Below are positions 8,285-18,029 of a stretch of DNA of 64,000 nucleotides, one piece after another. Source of the DNA: JAENVU01 sp038250905. Lineage in GTDB: Bacteria; Actinomycetota; Acidimicrobiia; IMCC26256; JAENVU01. Under the pieces are notes generated by a model. The model made no database searches. It saw only the letters and a program-made list of their open reading frames with translations, and was not told the origin of the DNA. Made by a program: the position numbers and the translations under genes. Within the stretch, counting starts at the first letter, position 1, and each line of letters starts with the position of its first letter. The stretch covers positions 38,136 to 102,135 of the forward strand of contig JBBSBV010000010.1 in NCBI GenBank assembly GCA_038250905.1, in the 5' to 3' direction.

Positions 8285-8902
8285 ATGAGCGACTTCGTGC
8301 TGGGCCGCCTGCTCGGCGAGATCCGGGGCAAGCGGGTGGTCGAACTCGGGTGTGGCGACGGCGCCCGCGCGGTCCAACTCGCCCGCCAGGGTGCATCGGT
8401 CATCGCCGTCGACCCGTCGGCCGAATCGGTGGCCCGGACCCGCCAGGCCGCCGAGGCCTCCGAGATCCGGATCGAAGTCCACACCGGCGACTTCGCCGAC
8501 CTCGCGTTCCTGCGGGGCGACTCGGTCGACGTTGCCTTCGCCGAGGGATCGCTCGGTGGGCTTGCCGATCTCGGACGCGTGTTCCGCCAGGTCCAGCGGG
8601 TGCTCCGCGCCGGGGCCTGGTTCGCGTTCTCGCTGCCGCACCCGCTGTCGTTCTGCGTCGATCGCGACCCCGAACCCGCCGGTGCCCTCCCGCTGGCCCG
8701 GGACTACTTGACCCGGTCCTACTTCGAGACCGATCCGATCGACGGCCGGTATCCCCACGCGACGGCCGACGTCTTCTCGGCCCTCGGGCGCGCCGGCTTC
8801 CGGGTGGACATGCTGCTCGAGCCGGAGCCGGCCGCGGCCGGTCGTACCCGCGCCGCGGTGCCGGAACTGATCGTCTGGCGGGCGCGCAAGGTCGGTAGCT
8901 GA
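8285..8902 (+). CDS. Class I SAM-dependent methyltransferase
   Basis: 205 residues. Rossmann-type SAM site: VVELGCGDGARAVQLA (motif I), the acidic end of strand 2 (VIAVDPS), VHTGDFADL and FAEGSLGGLADL (motif IV region). The protein then has a SLPHPLSF stretch and an FETDPIDGRYPH segment, which resembles small-molecule methyltransferases acting on O or N. Substrate unknown. It is divergent from the DUF5318 gene and convergent with the CCA-adding enzyme. Confidence 0.85.
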   Translation: MSDFVLGRLLGEIRGKRVVELGCGDGARAVQLARQGASVIAVDPSAESVARTRQAAEASEIRIEVHTGDFADLAFLRGDSVDVAFAEGSLGGLADLGRVFRQVQRVLRAGAWFAFSLPHPLSFCVDRDPEPAGALPLARDYLTRSYFETDPIDGRYPHATADVFSALGRAGFRVDMLLEPEPAAAGRTRAAVPELIVWRARKVGS

Positions 8903-8924
8903 CCTGCCCCGTTCAGCGCTCGGT

Positions 8925-10322
8925 TCAGGCGCCGCCCGGGGTCAGGCCCCGTTCGCGCGCCCACGCATCGAGCCGCTCGTAGGCGTCGGCTTCCTCCAAC
9001 GGGCCCTCGTCGAGGCGGAGTTCGAGCAGGAAGTCGAGCGCCTCGCCGACCACCCGCCCCGGCGCGACGCCGAGGTAGTCCATCACCTGCCGGCCGTCGA
9101 GCGACGGACGGATCGCCTTCAGCTCCTCCTGGGCCGCGAGTTCCTCGATGCGGGCAACGAGTTCGTCCATGCGGCGCGCCAGGGTGCGCGCCCGGCGCTC
9201 GTTCCGGGTGGTGCAGTCGCACCGTTGGAGTTCGTTGAGCTGATCGAGCAGCGGTCCGGCATCGCGGACATACCGGCGCACCGCGGCGTCGGTCCAGCCC
9301 ATCGCGTAGGTGTGGATCCGCAGGTGCAGGTACACGAGCTGACTCACGGCCTCGACAACGTCGGTCGGGTACTTCAGCGCGATGAGCCGGTCCCGGGTCA
9401 TGCGCTTGCCGACCACCTCGTGGTGATGGAACGTGGCCCGGCCGCGCTCGAACGAGCGGGTCTTGGGCTTGCCGACGTCGTGCATGAGCGCGGCCAGCCG
9501 CAGCACGAGTTCGGGGCTGGTCTTGGCCACCACCGCGATCGTGTGCGCGAGCACGTCCTTGTGATGGTGGATCGGATCCTGCTCGAGCCGCATGGCGTTG
9601 AGTTCGGGCAGGAAGAGGTCGGCCAGGCCGGTCGACGCGAGCAGCCACAGACCGGCGGACGGATCCTCGACGACGAGCAGCTTCGAGAGTTCGTCGCGGA
9701 TCCGCTCGACGCTCACGATCCCGAGCCGGTCCCGTAGGTCCTCGATGGCCTGGACCAGTTCCGGATCGGGGACGAAGCCGAACCGCGCGACGAAGCGCGC
9801 CGCGCGCATCATGCGCAGCGGATCGTCGGTGAAGGAGACCTCGGCCGACAACGGCGTGCGCAGCCGGTTCGCTGCGAGGTCGAGGGCACCGTCGAACGGA
9901 TCGACGAGCACCGCATCGGGAAGTCGCAGCGCCATCGCGTTGACCGTGAAGTCGCGGCGCGAGAGGTCGGTCTCGATCGAGTCGCCGAAGGTCACCTCGG
10001 GCTTGCGGCTGTCGGGGTGGTACACCTCGGCGCGGTAGGTGGTCACCTCGCACGGCACCCCGCCCACCTGCGCACCCACGGTGCCGAACCGCTTGCCCTG
10101 GAGCCACACGAACTCCGCGATCGGGCGGAGCAGGGCTTCGATCTCCTCCGGCCGCGCGTCGCTCGCGAAGTCGAACTCGACCGGGTCGATCCCGAGCACC
10201 GCGTCGCGGACGCTCCCGCCCACGAGGTAGCAGTCGTGGCCGGCATCGACGAGCACGCGGGCGACCCGTTGGACGGGCGCGTCGGGCGCGAGGAGCGGAG
10301 CCAGGCGGGGCGGGACGGTCAC
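8925..10322 (-). CDS. cca: CCA-adding tRNA nucleotidyltransferase with HD domain
   Basis: 465 residues. Adds or repairs the 3' CCA of tRNAs. N-terminal nucleotidyltransferase head with GGSVRDAVLG (about 37-46) and FDFASDA, then RRDFTVNAMA and the RNA-binding neck (DPLRMMRAARFVARFGF), then an HD-type domain with LMHDVGKP and HHHEVVG. The GTG at 10322 is the only in-frame start near the conserved N-terminus; the neighbouring ATG is in another frame and stops at once. Both tRNA genes in this window lack an encoded CCA, so the enzyme is needed. Confidence 0.95.
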   Translation of the reverse strand: MTVPPRLAPLLAPDAPVQRVARVLVDAGHDCYLVGGSVRDAVLGIDPVEFDFASDARPEEIEALLRPIAEFVWLQGKRFGTVGAQVGGVPCEVTTYRAEVYHPDSRKPEVTFGDSIETDLSRRDFTVNAMALRLPDAVLVDPFDGALDLAANRLRTPLSAEVSFTDDPLRMMRAARFVARFGFVPDPELVQAIEDLRDRLGIVSVERIRDELSKLLVVEDPSAGLWLLASTGLADLFLPELNAMRLEQDPIHHHKDVLAHTIAVVAKTSPELVLRLAALMHDVGKPKTRSFERGRATFHHHEVVGKRMTRDRLIALKYPTDVVEAVSQLVYLHLRIHTYAMGWTDAAVRRYVRDAGPLLDQLNELQRCDCTTRNERRARTLARRMDELVARIEELAAQEELKAIRPSLDGRQVMDYLGVAPGRVVGEALDFLLELRLDEGPLEEADAYERLDAWARERGLTPGGA

Positions 10323-10380
10323 GCCGTCATTGTGGCCCGCCGGGTCTGCGGAGCCGGTACCCGTTGCGGGGAGCGGCGGA

Positions 10381-11496
10381 TCAGGCCGTGGGGACCAGGG
10401 CGGCTTCGCGAGCTTCCTCGGTCTTGGTGAACTCGTAGTGCTCCATCTTCAACCGCAGGTCGTGCGGGTTCGACGCCGACGCGAGCGCGTCCCGGCGCGA
10501 GACCACACCCTTGGCGAACAGCGCGAGGAGGCTCTGGTCGAAGGACTGCATCCCGTAGAAGTCGCCGTCGGCGATGATCTCGTCGAGTTCGTGGGTGGCA
10601 GTGGAGTCCGCGATCTTGTCGAAGACCCGCCCGGTCGCGACCAGGACCTCCATGGCGGGGACCCGACCCTCGCGATCGCAGCGCTGCACGAGCCGTTGCG
10701 ACACGATCCCCTTCAGCGCGCCGGCGAGCGACATCCGGACCTGTTGCTGCTGGTACGGCGGGAAGAAGTCGATCACGCGGTTGATGGTCTCGGCCGCGCC
10801 CATGGTGTGCAACGTGGAGAAGACGAGGTGACCGGTCTCGGCGGCGGACAGTGCGGCCCACACGGTCTCGGGGTCACGCATCTCACCGATGAGGATGACA
10901 TCGGGGTCCTGGCGCAGTGCCCGCTTCAGGGCGGAGAGGAAGTCGACCGTGTCGTCGCCGACCTCACGTTGGTTGATGATCGACTTCTTGTCCGAGTGGA
11001 GGACCTCGATGGGGTCCTCGATCGTCACGATGTGCCGGGCCTGGGTCTCGTTGATGTGGTCGATCATCGCGGCGAGGGTCGTGGTCTTGCCCGAACCGGT
11101 CGGACCGGTCACGAGGACGAGGCCCCGGTGTTCGTCGGCCAGCCGGCGGACCACCGGCGGGAGCCCGAGTTCCTCCATCGGCGGGATGCCGGGGAGGATG
11201 TGGCGCAGCACCAGGCCGACCGAACCGCGCTGGCGGAAGACGTTCACCCGGAACCGACCGACGCCGTTCAAGGCGTAGGCGAAGTCGGCTTCGTTGGTGG
11301 CGAGGAACTCCTCGGCCCGGAGCTTGGGCATGATCGCGAACGACACCCGCTCGGTGTCCGCGGCGAGAACGGGCTCCGCCGTCACCGGCGTCAGCTCGCC
11401 GTCGAGCCGGATGTGCGGGGCCGAGCCCACCTTGACGTGGATGTCCGACGCGCCGCGTTCGACTGCCTCGCGCAGTACCGCATCGAGATCGAGCAC
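10381..11496 (-). CDS. pilT: PilT-like type IV pilus retraction ATPase
   Basis: 371 residues from the GTG at 11496, which has AAGGGAGGA upstream at good spacing; the frame extends 17 codons further without an RBS. Domains: N-terminal PAS-like N1D (LDLDAVLREAVERGASDIHVKVGSAPHIRLDG), Walker A TGPTGSGKTTT, Asp box, Walker B (DVILIGEMRDPET) and His box (HLVFSTLHTMGA). The C-terminus carries the LRLKMEHYEFT tail rather than a PilB-type cysteine cluster. No other pilus gene is in the window, so the system it serves is elsewhere. Confidence 0.92.
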   Translation of the reverse strand: MLDLDAVLREAVERGASDIHVKVGSAPHIRLDGELTPVTAEPVLAADTERVSFAIMPKLRAEEFLATNEADFAYALNGVGRFRVNVFRQRGSVGLVLRHILPGIPPMEELGLPPVVRRLADEHRGLVLVTGPTGSGKTTTLAAMIDHINETQARHIVTIEDPIEVLHSDKKSIINQREVGDDTVDFLSALKRALRQDPDVILIGEMRDPETVWAALSAAETGHLVFSTLHTMGAAETINRVIDFFPPYQQQQVRMSLAGALKGIVSQRLVQRCDREGRVPAMEVLVATGRVFDKIADSTATHELDEIIADGDFYGMQSFDQSLLALFAKGVVSRRDALASASNPHDLRLKMEHYEFTKTEEAREAALVPTA

Positions 11497-11572
11497 CCGA
11501 CTGTCCTCCCTTGTGTGCGAACCCGGTATCCGAGCACCTATCGACACGCCGGGAGGGCGGCTGTAGGGGCAA

Positions 11573-12586
11573 CTACCCGTCCCGGCCGTCCCAGAGGTCG
11601 GTGACGGCCCGGATCACGTGCTCACCGGGGCCTCCGGAGGTGGGGCGCTCGTCGGGTGCGGTGGTGGCATCGCCACCCCCGAGGATCGGCACGGTCGCGG
11701 CCACCGAATCCCGGAGCGCGTCGAGCGAGTACCCGCCCTCGAGGAAGGTGATGGTGCGACCGGCCGGCACCGTGGTGACGAGGCGGCGCACCAACGCGGC
11801 GTAGTCGCCGGCCGTGAGCCCGAGGCCGGTGAGCGGGTCGTCCCGGTGGGCGTCGAACCCCGCGGAGATCAGGAGCCAGGTGGGCCGGAACCGGGCCAGC
11901 AGCGGTTCGACCACCGCGTCCATCACCCGGAGATAGACGTCGCCGGTCGCTCCGGCAGGCAGCGGGACGTTGCAGGTGGTGCCCGCACCCGCGCCCTCGC
12001 CGACCTCGTCGTGGCGGCCCGTGCCGGGGTACATCGGCCACTCGTGGAACGAGACGTAGAGCACGTCGGGGTTCGCCTCGAAGATCTCCTGCGTGCCGTT
12101 GCCGTGGTGCGCGTCGATGTCGACGATCGCGACCCGTTCACCCCGGGCCTGGAGTTCGCAGGCGACCACCGCGACGTTGTTGACGAGGCAGAACCCCATC
12201 GCCTGGCGCGGCCGGGCGTGATGGCCCGGGGGCCGGACGGCGAGGAACGCGCCGGTCGCGCTGGCGTCGGTCAGGGCGTCGACCGCGGCCAGGCCCGCTC
12301 CGGCGGCGGCCAGTGTCGCCGCCCACGAGCCGGGCGAGGTCGGCGTGTCGGCATCGAGGTGGCGCCCGACCGCGCAACCGGCCTCGAGTCGGTCGAGGTG
12401 ATCCCCCGGATGGACCCGCTCCAACTCGGTCCGCGTGGCCGCCCGGTGTGGCAACTCGACGAGGTCGGTCCCCATGCCCGATCGCCGCAGCCCCTCGGCC
12501 ACCGCCACGAGCCGCACCGGCGCCTCGGGGTGCCCGGGGCCGGTGTCGTGCTCGGCGAAGATCGGGTCGGTCGCGATCAGCAGCAC
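11573..12586 (-). CDS. Histone deacetylase-family (arginase-fold) hydrolase
   Basis: 337 residues. Zn-dependent deacetylase fold with GHPEAPVRL, RPPGHHA, the metal-binding DIDAHHGNGT, the GxGxG-like EGAGAGTTCNVPLPAG loop and SAGFDAHRDDPL. All expected metal ligands are present. Bacterial members act on acetylated small molecules such as polyamines or acetoin-related substrates, or on protein lysines; the substrate here is unknown. The GTG at 12586 (VLLIATDPIF) is the only start codon before the conserved core; no clear RBS. Head-to-head with the GNAT gene. Confidence 0.88.
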   Translation of the reverse strand: MLLIATDPIFAEHDTGPGHPEAPVRLVAVAEGLRRSGMGTDLVELPHRAATRTELERVHPGDHLDRLEAGCAVGRHLDADTPTSPGSWAATLAAAGAGLAAVDALTDASATGAFLAVRPPGHHARPRQAMGFCLVNNVAVVACELQARGERVAIVDIDAHHGNGTQEIFEANPDVLYVSFHEWPMYPGTGRHDEVGEGAGAGTTCNVPLPAGATGDVYLRVMDAVVEPLLARFRPTWLLISAGFDAHRDDPLTGLGLTAGDYAALVRRLVTTVPAGRTITFLEGGYSLDALRDSVAATVPILGGGDATTAPDERPTSGGPGEHVIRAVTDLWDGRDG

Positions 12587-12671
12587 ACGGGGAACGGTAC
12601 CCGGGCCCGTGTCGAGCAGCGACGCCGCCGGCCGGACCGGACCGCGCCCCGACGCGTACTGTTTCGTGGCG

Positions 12672-13364
12672 ATGCCCGAGGACACGCTCAGTTGGCCCGG
12701 CGGCTGGGCCCGACTGGGGCCGTGGCGGGGTCGGACCGACGTCGCCTATCTCACGATCGGTGCCCGCCGCCCGCCGACGACCGAGGTCGTCCACCGTTGC
12801 ATGCGCGTGCTGCGCGGCAACGGCTACGAATCGGTCGTGACGAACGCGCTCGGACCCGCCGAGACCCTGCCGTTCGTCGATGCCGGATTCTCGGTGCGCG
12901 AACGACTCCATCTCCTCGCCCACGAGTTGACCGAGATCCCGAACGTCGAACATCCGACGCGACGCGCGCGCGATGCGGATCGCGCCGCCGTCCTCCGTCT
13001 CGACCAGCGGGCGTTCCGCCCGTTCTGGCGGCTCGACGGCGCGGCCATGGACAGCGCCATCGAGGCGACCCCGACCACGCGCTACCGCGTCATCGAATCC
13101 GACGCCGGCCTCGGCGCCTACGGGATCACCGGACGTGCGGGCCGGGTCGGCTACGTCCAACGCATCGCGGTCGACCCCGACGACCAGGGCCGCGGCCTCG
13201 GGCGATCGGTCGTCGCGGACGCCCTGCGCTGGGCCCGCCGCCACCGGGCCGAGCGGGCCCTCGTGAACACCCAGCTCGACAACGACCCGGCGTTGGCGCT
13301 CTACCACAGCTGTGGTTTCCGCGAGCTGCCGACCGGACTCTGCGTCATGAGCCGCACCCTGTGA
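12672..13364 (+). CDS. GNAT family N-acetyltransferase
   Basis: About 230 residues. The acetyl-CoA loop is seen in the C-terminal half: VGYVQRIAVDPDDQGRGLGRSVVADALRWAR (the QGRGLG pyrophosphate loop) and ALYHSCGFRELPTGLCVMSR. The N-terminal ~90 residues look like a second, degenerate GNAT-like unit (VVHRCMRVLRGNGYESVVTNALGPAETLPFVDAGF). The ATG at 12672 or a GTG two codons earlier are both possible. It precedes the DUF6049 gene by 7 nt, so they probably share a transcript. Confidence 0.85.
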   Translation: MPEDTLSWPGGWARLGPWRGRTDVAYLTIGARRPPTTEVVHRCMRVLRGNGYESVVTNALGPAETLPFVDAGFSVRERLHLLAHELTEIPNVEHPTRRARDADRAAVLRLDQRAFRPFWRLDGAAMDSAIEATPTTRYRVIESDAGLGAYGITGRAGRVGYVQRIAVDPDDQGRGLGRSVVADALRWARRHRAERALVNTQLDNDPALALYHSCGFRELPTGLCVMSRTL

Positions 13365-13371
13365 GCCGTCC

Positions 13372-15444
13372 GTGACCGGCGGCCGGGGCCGAATCGTGGT
13401 CGGTGCCCTGATCGGGCTCCTGGCCGTCGTGTCGGTGGTCGGCGCGGCGACGCCCCGCGCCGCCGGTGCTCCGGCCGCGCCGTCGATCGAGCTCACCGGT
13501 CAACCCGCCTGGACGACGCTCGGTGACGACGTCACCTTCCGGGTCCGGGTCCAGGACGCGCCCCCCGGACTCGAGCTCCGGGCCACCGTGTACTCGGCGG
13601 TCCTCAGCCGTATCGCGTTCGAGCGGACCCTCGACGGCGAACGCCTCGGGTCGCGGATCGGAGCCCGGTCCGGCACCGTCGAGTCGCTCCCCGTCATCGG
13701 TACGAGCCGCCTGCTCACGATCGGCACCCAGGACCCGCGGGCGTCGACCGACCCGCAGCGCGTCCGCCTCAACCTGAGCAGTGGCGGTAACGCCGGTGTC
13801 TTCCCGGTCGAGATCGAGCTGCGGGACCCGTCGTCGTCGAAGGTCTACGACCACTTCGTCACCGACATCGTGGCGGTTCGCAAGCGCGCGGCGGACGAAG
13901 TGCCCTCGGAGCCGCTCCAGGTGGCGTGGCTCTGGCACGTGACCACGACGCCGACCACACCGGTGTCGGCGAGCAGCATCGCCACCGATCCGACCCTGGC
14001 TCGCGACGTGGCCGCGAACGGACGCCTCAGTCGGATCGCACGCGCCCTGGGTCAGGTGGGCGATGTGCCGATCACCTTGGTGCCGAGCCCGGCAACCGTC
14101 GACGCGCTCGACGCCCTCGCCAAGCCGCCGGTGCTCGTCGGCCCGGCGAAGGCGGTCGCAGCGCGGGCCGCCTCGGTGCTCGACACGTTGCGGACCGCGA
14201 GCGCGTCGTCGCTGGTGCTGGCGAGTTCGTACACCCCGGTCAACGGTCCCGGGCTCCTGGGGGGTGGGCTCGCCGATGCATTCGATGCGACGACGGCCAC
14301 CGGGCGATCGACGCTCGAGACCGGACTCAACGCGGTGGTCGACCATACGACCGCGGGCCCGCAACCGCTCGACGATGCCACGCTGGCCCGCCTGCGCGAC
14401 AAGGACGCCACCACCCGCTTCATCGTGGCGCCCGGAGATCTGACGCCCGCCGCGGGTGCCGACCAGTTCACCCCCGCGCGGCCGTTCCAACTCCAGACCA
14501 CGGTCGGCGCCTTCGACGCGCTCGAGGTCAACCCGCTCACGACCGACCTCCTGCGCCGCCGCGGCGCCGACGCGCTCCGCGCCCAACAGGCGCTCTCGGC
14601 CCTCTCGGTGATCGCCCTCGAACAGCCGAACCGCACGCGCGGCGTGGTGATCGACACCCCCCTCCTCTGGGACGCGCCGACCGCGCGTGTCCAGGCGATG
14701 CTCGCAGGCCTGCGCGACCACCCGCTCCTGCATGGGGCTGCAGTCACCGACCTCTTCGGCTCCGTCCAGCCGGCGACCGCGAACCGAAAGCCGTACACCC
14801 GAACCCTGGCTCCGGTGCCGGATCACACCGCGCCCATCACGCCGCGGCAGTACCAGACGTCACAACGGGAGATCGACGGGCTCGCGTCGATGATCGGAGC
14901 CCAGGAACCACTCATCGGGCAACTCCGCTACCAACTCCTCCTGAGCCTGGCCGGTCGTACGCCCCACACCGGCGCCGCGATCTCGCGTCAGCGGTTGGAT
15001 TCGATCCACCAGGCCGTGACTGCGATCACCGGCAAGGTCACCGCACCCGCGAGTCGCACGGTCACGCTCACCTCACGTCGCGCCAACATCCCGCTCAGTG
15101 TGGAGAACGGCACCGCGCGGACGGTCCGGGTCCGGGTGACACTCGCGAGCCAGAAGCTCGACTTCCCGCACGGCTCGGATCGCCTCGTCGTGCTCCGGCC
15201 GGGGAAGAACAAGACGGAGAGTTTCGACGTGAACGCGCGCGCGTCGGGCACGTTCCCGGTGCTGATCACCTGGAGTTCACCGGACCGGGGGATCGACCTG
15301 CAGCGGGCCCGGTACACCGTGCGTTCCTCGGTGGTCAGCGGCGTCGGGCTCATCCTCACCATCGGCGCGATCGTGTTCCTCGCCGGCTGGTGGCTCACTC
15401 ACTGGCGCCGGAGTCGGCGCGCCGAGGCGGCGATCTCCACGTGA
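13372..15444 (+). CDS. DUF6049 membrane-anchored envelope protein
   Basis: 690 residues from a GTG start. N-terminal signal segment (IVVGALIGLLAVVSVVGAA, about 8-26), a large extracytoplasmic region rich in beta-strand and Ala/Thr, and one C-terminal membrane helix (SGVGLILTIGAIVFLAGWWLTHW) followed by a basic tail, so most of the protein is outside the cell. Its place immediately before murJ is conserved in actinobacteria (Rv3909 in M. tuberculosis). Function is not established; the fixed context suggests a role in cell-wall assembly. The stop overlaps the murJ GTG by 4 nt. Confidence 0.88.
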   Translation: MTGGRGRIVVGALIGLLAVVSVVGAATPRAAGAPAAPSIELTGQPAWTTLGDDVTFRVRVQDAPPGLELRATVYSAVLSRIAFERTLDGERLGSRIGARSGTVESLPVIGTSRLLTIGTQDPRASTDPQRVRLNLSSGGNAGVFPVEIELRDPSSSKVYDHFVTDIVAVRKRAADEVPSEPLQVAWLWHVTTTPTTPVSASSIATDPTLARDVAANGRLSRIARALGQVGDVPITLVPSPATVDALDALAKPPVLVGPAKAVAARAASVLDTLRTASASSLVLASSYTPVNGPGLLGGGLADAFDATTATGRSTLETGLNAVVDHTTAGPQPLDDATLARLRDKDATTRFIVAPGDLTPAAGADQFTPARPFQLQTTVGAFDALEVNPLTTDLLRRRGADALRAQQALSALSVIALEQPNRTRGVVIDTPLLWDAPTARVQAMLAGLRDHPLLHGAAVTDLFGSVQPATANRKPYTRTLAPVPDHTAPITPRQYQTSQREIDGLASMIGAQEPLIGQLRYQLLLSLAGRTPHTGAAISRQRLDSIHQAVTAITGKVTAPASRTVTLTSRRANIPLSVENGTARTVRVRVTLASQKLDFPHGSDRLVVLRPGKNKTESFDVNARASGTFPVLITWSSPDRGIDLQRARYTVRSSVVSGVGLILTIGAIVFLAGWWLTHWRRSRRAEAAIST

Positions 15445-17057
15445 CCGAGACCGCATCGACGCCGCGACTCGCCCGCGCCAGTGCGATCATCGGTCTGGGA
15501 ACCCTGCTCTCGCGGATCACCGGTTTCCTGCGCGTCTCCGCGCTCGTCGCCCTCGGGCTCAGCCGCGTCACCGACGTCTACAACCTCGCCAACTCCACTC
15601 CCAACATCGTCTACGAGTTGCTGCTCGGCGGGATCCTGACGGCCACCCTCGTCCCCCTGTTCGTGGAATCGCACGAGCGCAACGAACCGGACGCCACCGA
15701 CGCGATCAACACCGTGGCCATCGTGATGTTGGTGGCTGCCGTGATCGTCGGCGTGTTCGCAGCACCGTGGATCATCCGCGCGTACGTCGACCTCGCGGAC
15801 GTACGGAGCGGCGCCAGCCGCACCGCGCAGATCGCACTCGGGACCGACCTCCTGCGCTGGTTCATGCCGCAGATGCTCTTCTACGGCATCACTGCACTCG
15901 CGACCGCGATGTTGAACGCGCGTCGCCGGTTCGCGGCGGCGGCCTTCGCACCCGTGCTCAACAACGTGGTGGTCATCGCGATGCTGCTGGCGGTCGGGCG
16001 CATCGCCACCACGACCACCACACCGCGCTCGGTGCTCGACGATCCCGTCCTCGTCCTGCTCCTCGGGCTGGGCACGACCGCGGGGGTCGTCGCCATGACC
16101 GTCGTGCTGCTCCCGGCACTCCGCCGGGCGGGCACGGGCTTCCGGTGGCGATGGGAGCCGCGGCACCCCGCCGTGCGCACACTGGCGCGTCTCTCCGGGT
16201 GGACCGTCGGCTACGTCGTCGCCAACCAACTCGCGTTCATCGTCGTCCTCGTGCTCGCCTACCGCCACGGTGGCGACGCCACCGTATATTTCGCCGCGTT
16301 CACGTTCTTCCAGCTCCCACACGGCCTGCTCGCGGTCTCGGTGATGACCGCGCTCGGCCCCGAACTCGCGAGCCGGCACCAGGCCCACGACGTCGACGGT
16401 CTCCGCAACCACTTCGGGCGCGGCCTCAACATGATCCTCATCGTCATGATCCCCGCGGCGGTCGGCCTCGCGATCCTCGCGAGGCCGCTGATCAGTGCGC
16501 TGCTCGATCACGGCAACTTCACGAACCACTCCGTGACCCAGACCGCCGACACCCTGCGGGCGTTCGCGATCGGGTTGGTCGCCTTCTCCGTGTACCTCTA
16601 CGTGATCCGGGTGTTCTCCTCGATGAAGAACACCCGGGTGCCGTTCTTCCTGAACCTCGTCGAGAACGGCGCCAACGTCGCGACCGCGTTCGTGCTCTAC
16701 GAGTGGCGCGGCGTCGAGGGTCTCGCCTGGTCGTGGACGATCGCGTACTTCGTCGGCGCGGTCGTCGCGCTCGCTGCGCTTCGGGTCCGCCTGATCCGTC
16801 TCGGCGGACGCAACCTGGTGTCGACCGCGGTTCGCGTGGGTGTCGCCACGCTCCCGGCCGCGGCCGCGGCCTTCGCCATCGCCGCCGCGCTCGGGTCCGA
16901 CACACCGTCCGCGTCTGTGGTCGCCCTCATCGCCGCCTCGACCGTCGGGGGTGTGCTCTTCGTCGGGTGCGGCCGATTGGTCGGTTTCGACCTCATCGCA
17001 CTCCTTCGCGGCATCATGCGCCGAGGGGATCGCAGCGTGGCGCTCCCGGATGCGTAA
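15441..17057 (+). CDS. murJ: Lipid II flippase MurJ
   Basis: 538 residues, a polytopic MOP-superfamily protein with about 14 hydrophobic segments. It moves lipid II across the membrane for peptidoglycan synthesis. Typical start: ASAIIGLGTLLSRITGFLRV, then NLANSTPNIVYELLLGGILTATLVPLF. It ends shortly after the last membrane segment (LIALLRGIMRRGD). Mycobacterial MurJ (MviN) continues into a pseudokinase, a further helix and a sugar-binding-like domain; these are absent here and a similar kinase/ectodomain is found two genes on. The GTG overlaps the upstream TGA (GTGA). Confidence 0.96.
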   Translation: MTETASTPRLARASAIIGLGTLLSRITGFLRVSALVALGLSRVTDVYNLANSTPNIVYELLLGGILTATLVPLFVESHERNEPDATDAINTVAIVMLVAAVIVGVFAAPWIIRAYVDLADVRSGASRTAQIALGTDLLRWFMPQMLFYGITALATAMLNARRRFAAAAFAPVLNNVVVIAMLLAVGRIATTTTTPRSVLDDPVLVLLLGLGTTAGVVAMTVVLLPALRRAGTGFRWRWEPRHPAVRTLARLSGWTVGYVVANQLAFIVVLVLAYRHGGDATVYFAAFTFFQLPHGLLAVSVMTALGPELASRHQAHDVDGLRNHFGRGLNMILIVMIPAAVGLAILARPLISALLDHGNFTNHSVTQTADTLRAFAIGLVAFSVYLYVIRVFSSMKNTRVPFFLNLVENGANVATAFVLYEWRGVEGLAWSWTIAYFVGAVVALAALRVRLIRLGGRNLVSTAVRVGVATLPAAAAAFAIAAALGSDTPSASVVALIAASTVGGVLFVGCGRLVGFDLIALLRGIMRRGDRSVALPDA

Positions 17058-17128
17058 CCATTCACCCGACAGGCGGGTCGAACCGCTTGCCATCGCCGGC
17101 GTCTGACGTCGCGTCCCGAGGAGGTCCC

Positions 17129-17968
17129 GTGGTCGTTCGAATCGTCACTGACAGTGCGTGTGACCTGCCCCAAGCGCGAGCCGACGAACTCGGCATCGAG
17201 ATCGTCCCGCTCAGCATCCGGTTCGGCACCGAGGAGTACGTCGACCGGGTCGAACTCACCAACGACGAGTTCTGGCGCAAGGTCGCGACCTCCCCGCTGC
17301 TGCCCGAGACCGCAGCACCCGCGCCGGGCGCGTTCGAGGAACGGTTCCGGGCCCTCGCGGCCGACGGTGCGGATGCCGTGATCTGCATCAACCTCTCGTC
17401 CCGATTGTCGGGAACCATGCAGTCCGCGCAGATCGCGGCGAAGGCGCTCGACGGTGAACTCCCCGTCCGGGTCGTCGACTCGCTGAGCGTCTCCATGGGC
17501 CTCGGCAACCAGTGCATCGCGGCCCAGGCCCTCGCCGCCGCCGGTGAGGACCTCGACTCGATCGTCACCGCGGTGGAGCACCGCGCCGCCCACACCCGGC
17601 TCTTCGGCGCGCTCGACACGCTCGAACACCTCAAGCGGGGCGGTCGCATCGGCGGGGCGCAGGCCCTGCTCGGCGGCATGCTGTCGATCAAGCCGATCAT
17701 CGAGATCCGCGACGGCATCGTCATCGAGGCCGGCAAGGTCCGGACGCGGAGCAAGAGCCTCTCGCACCTCGCCGACAAGCTGCGTGCCGCCACCGACCCC
17801 ACCGGGGTGTTCGTCTTCCACGCGCAGGCTCCGGACATCGAGGAGTTCCTCGACCTGCTGGGCGCCATCACGCCCCGCGACCAGATCGAAGTCGGCAACA
17901 TCGGACCGGTGATCGGGACCCACGGCGGCCCGCGCACCATCGGGTTCGGCTGGGTCGACAGCGAATAG
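17129..17968 (+). CDS. DegV family fatty-acid-binding protein
   Basis: 279 residues. VRIVTDSACDLP at the start, then SRLSGTMQSA, LEHLKRGGRIGGAQALLGGMLSIKPI and a terminal GPVIGTHGGP are DegV signatures. DegV proteins bind fatty acids and some act as FakB subunits handing fatty acids to a kinase; no FakA is seen in this window. GAGGAGG lies just before the GTG at 17129, with a short gap. It sits between murJ and the kinase gene, an insertion relative to the mycobacterial order. Confidence 0.92.
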   Translation: MVVRIVTDSACDLPQARADELGIEIVPLSIRFGTEEYVDRVELTNDEFWRKVATSPLLPETAAPAPGAFEERFRALAADGADAVICINLSSRLSGTMQSAQIAAKALDGELPVRVVDSLSVSMGLGNQCIAAQALAAAGEDLDSIVTAVEHRAAHTRLFGALDTLEHLKRGGRIGGAQALLGGMLSIKPIIEIRDGIVIEAGKVRTRSKSLSHLADKLRAATDPTGVFVFHAQAPDIEEFLDLLGAITPRDQIEVGNIGPVIGTHGGPRTIGFGWVDSE

Positions 17969-18029
17969 CCGCGAGCCGCACCGCCCGGAGCGCCACGGTT
18001 CGGGCAATGCCGACAGGTAGCTTCCTCGT

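Noticed and set aside
10330..11604. Long open frame on the plus strand opposite the PilT-type gene
   Set aside because: No recognisable domain; composition is that of the antisense of a high-GC gene. The minus-strand frame has complete ATPase motifs.
13345..14826. Minus-strand frame of ~490 codons opposite the DUF6049 gene
   Set aside because: Arg/Gly-rich shadow typical of antisense codons in GC-rich DNA; the plus frame has signal peptide and membrane helix in the conserved position before murJ.
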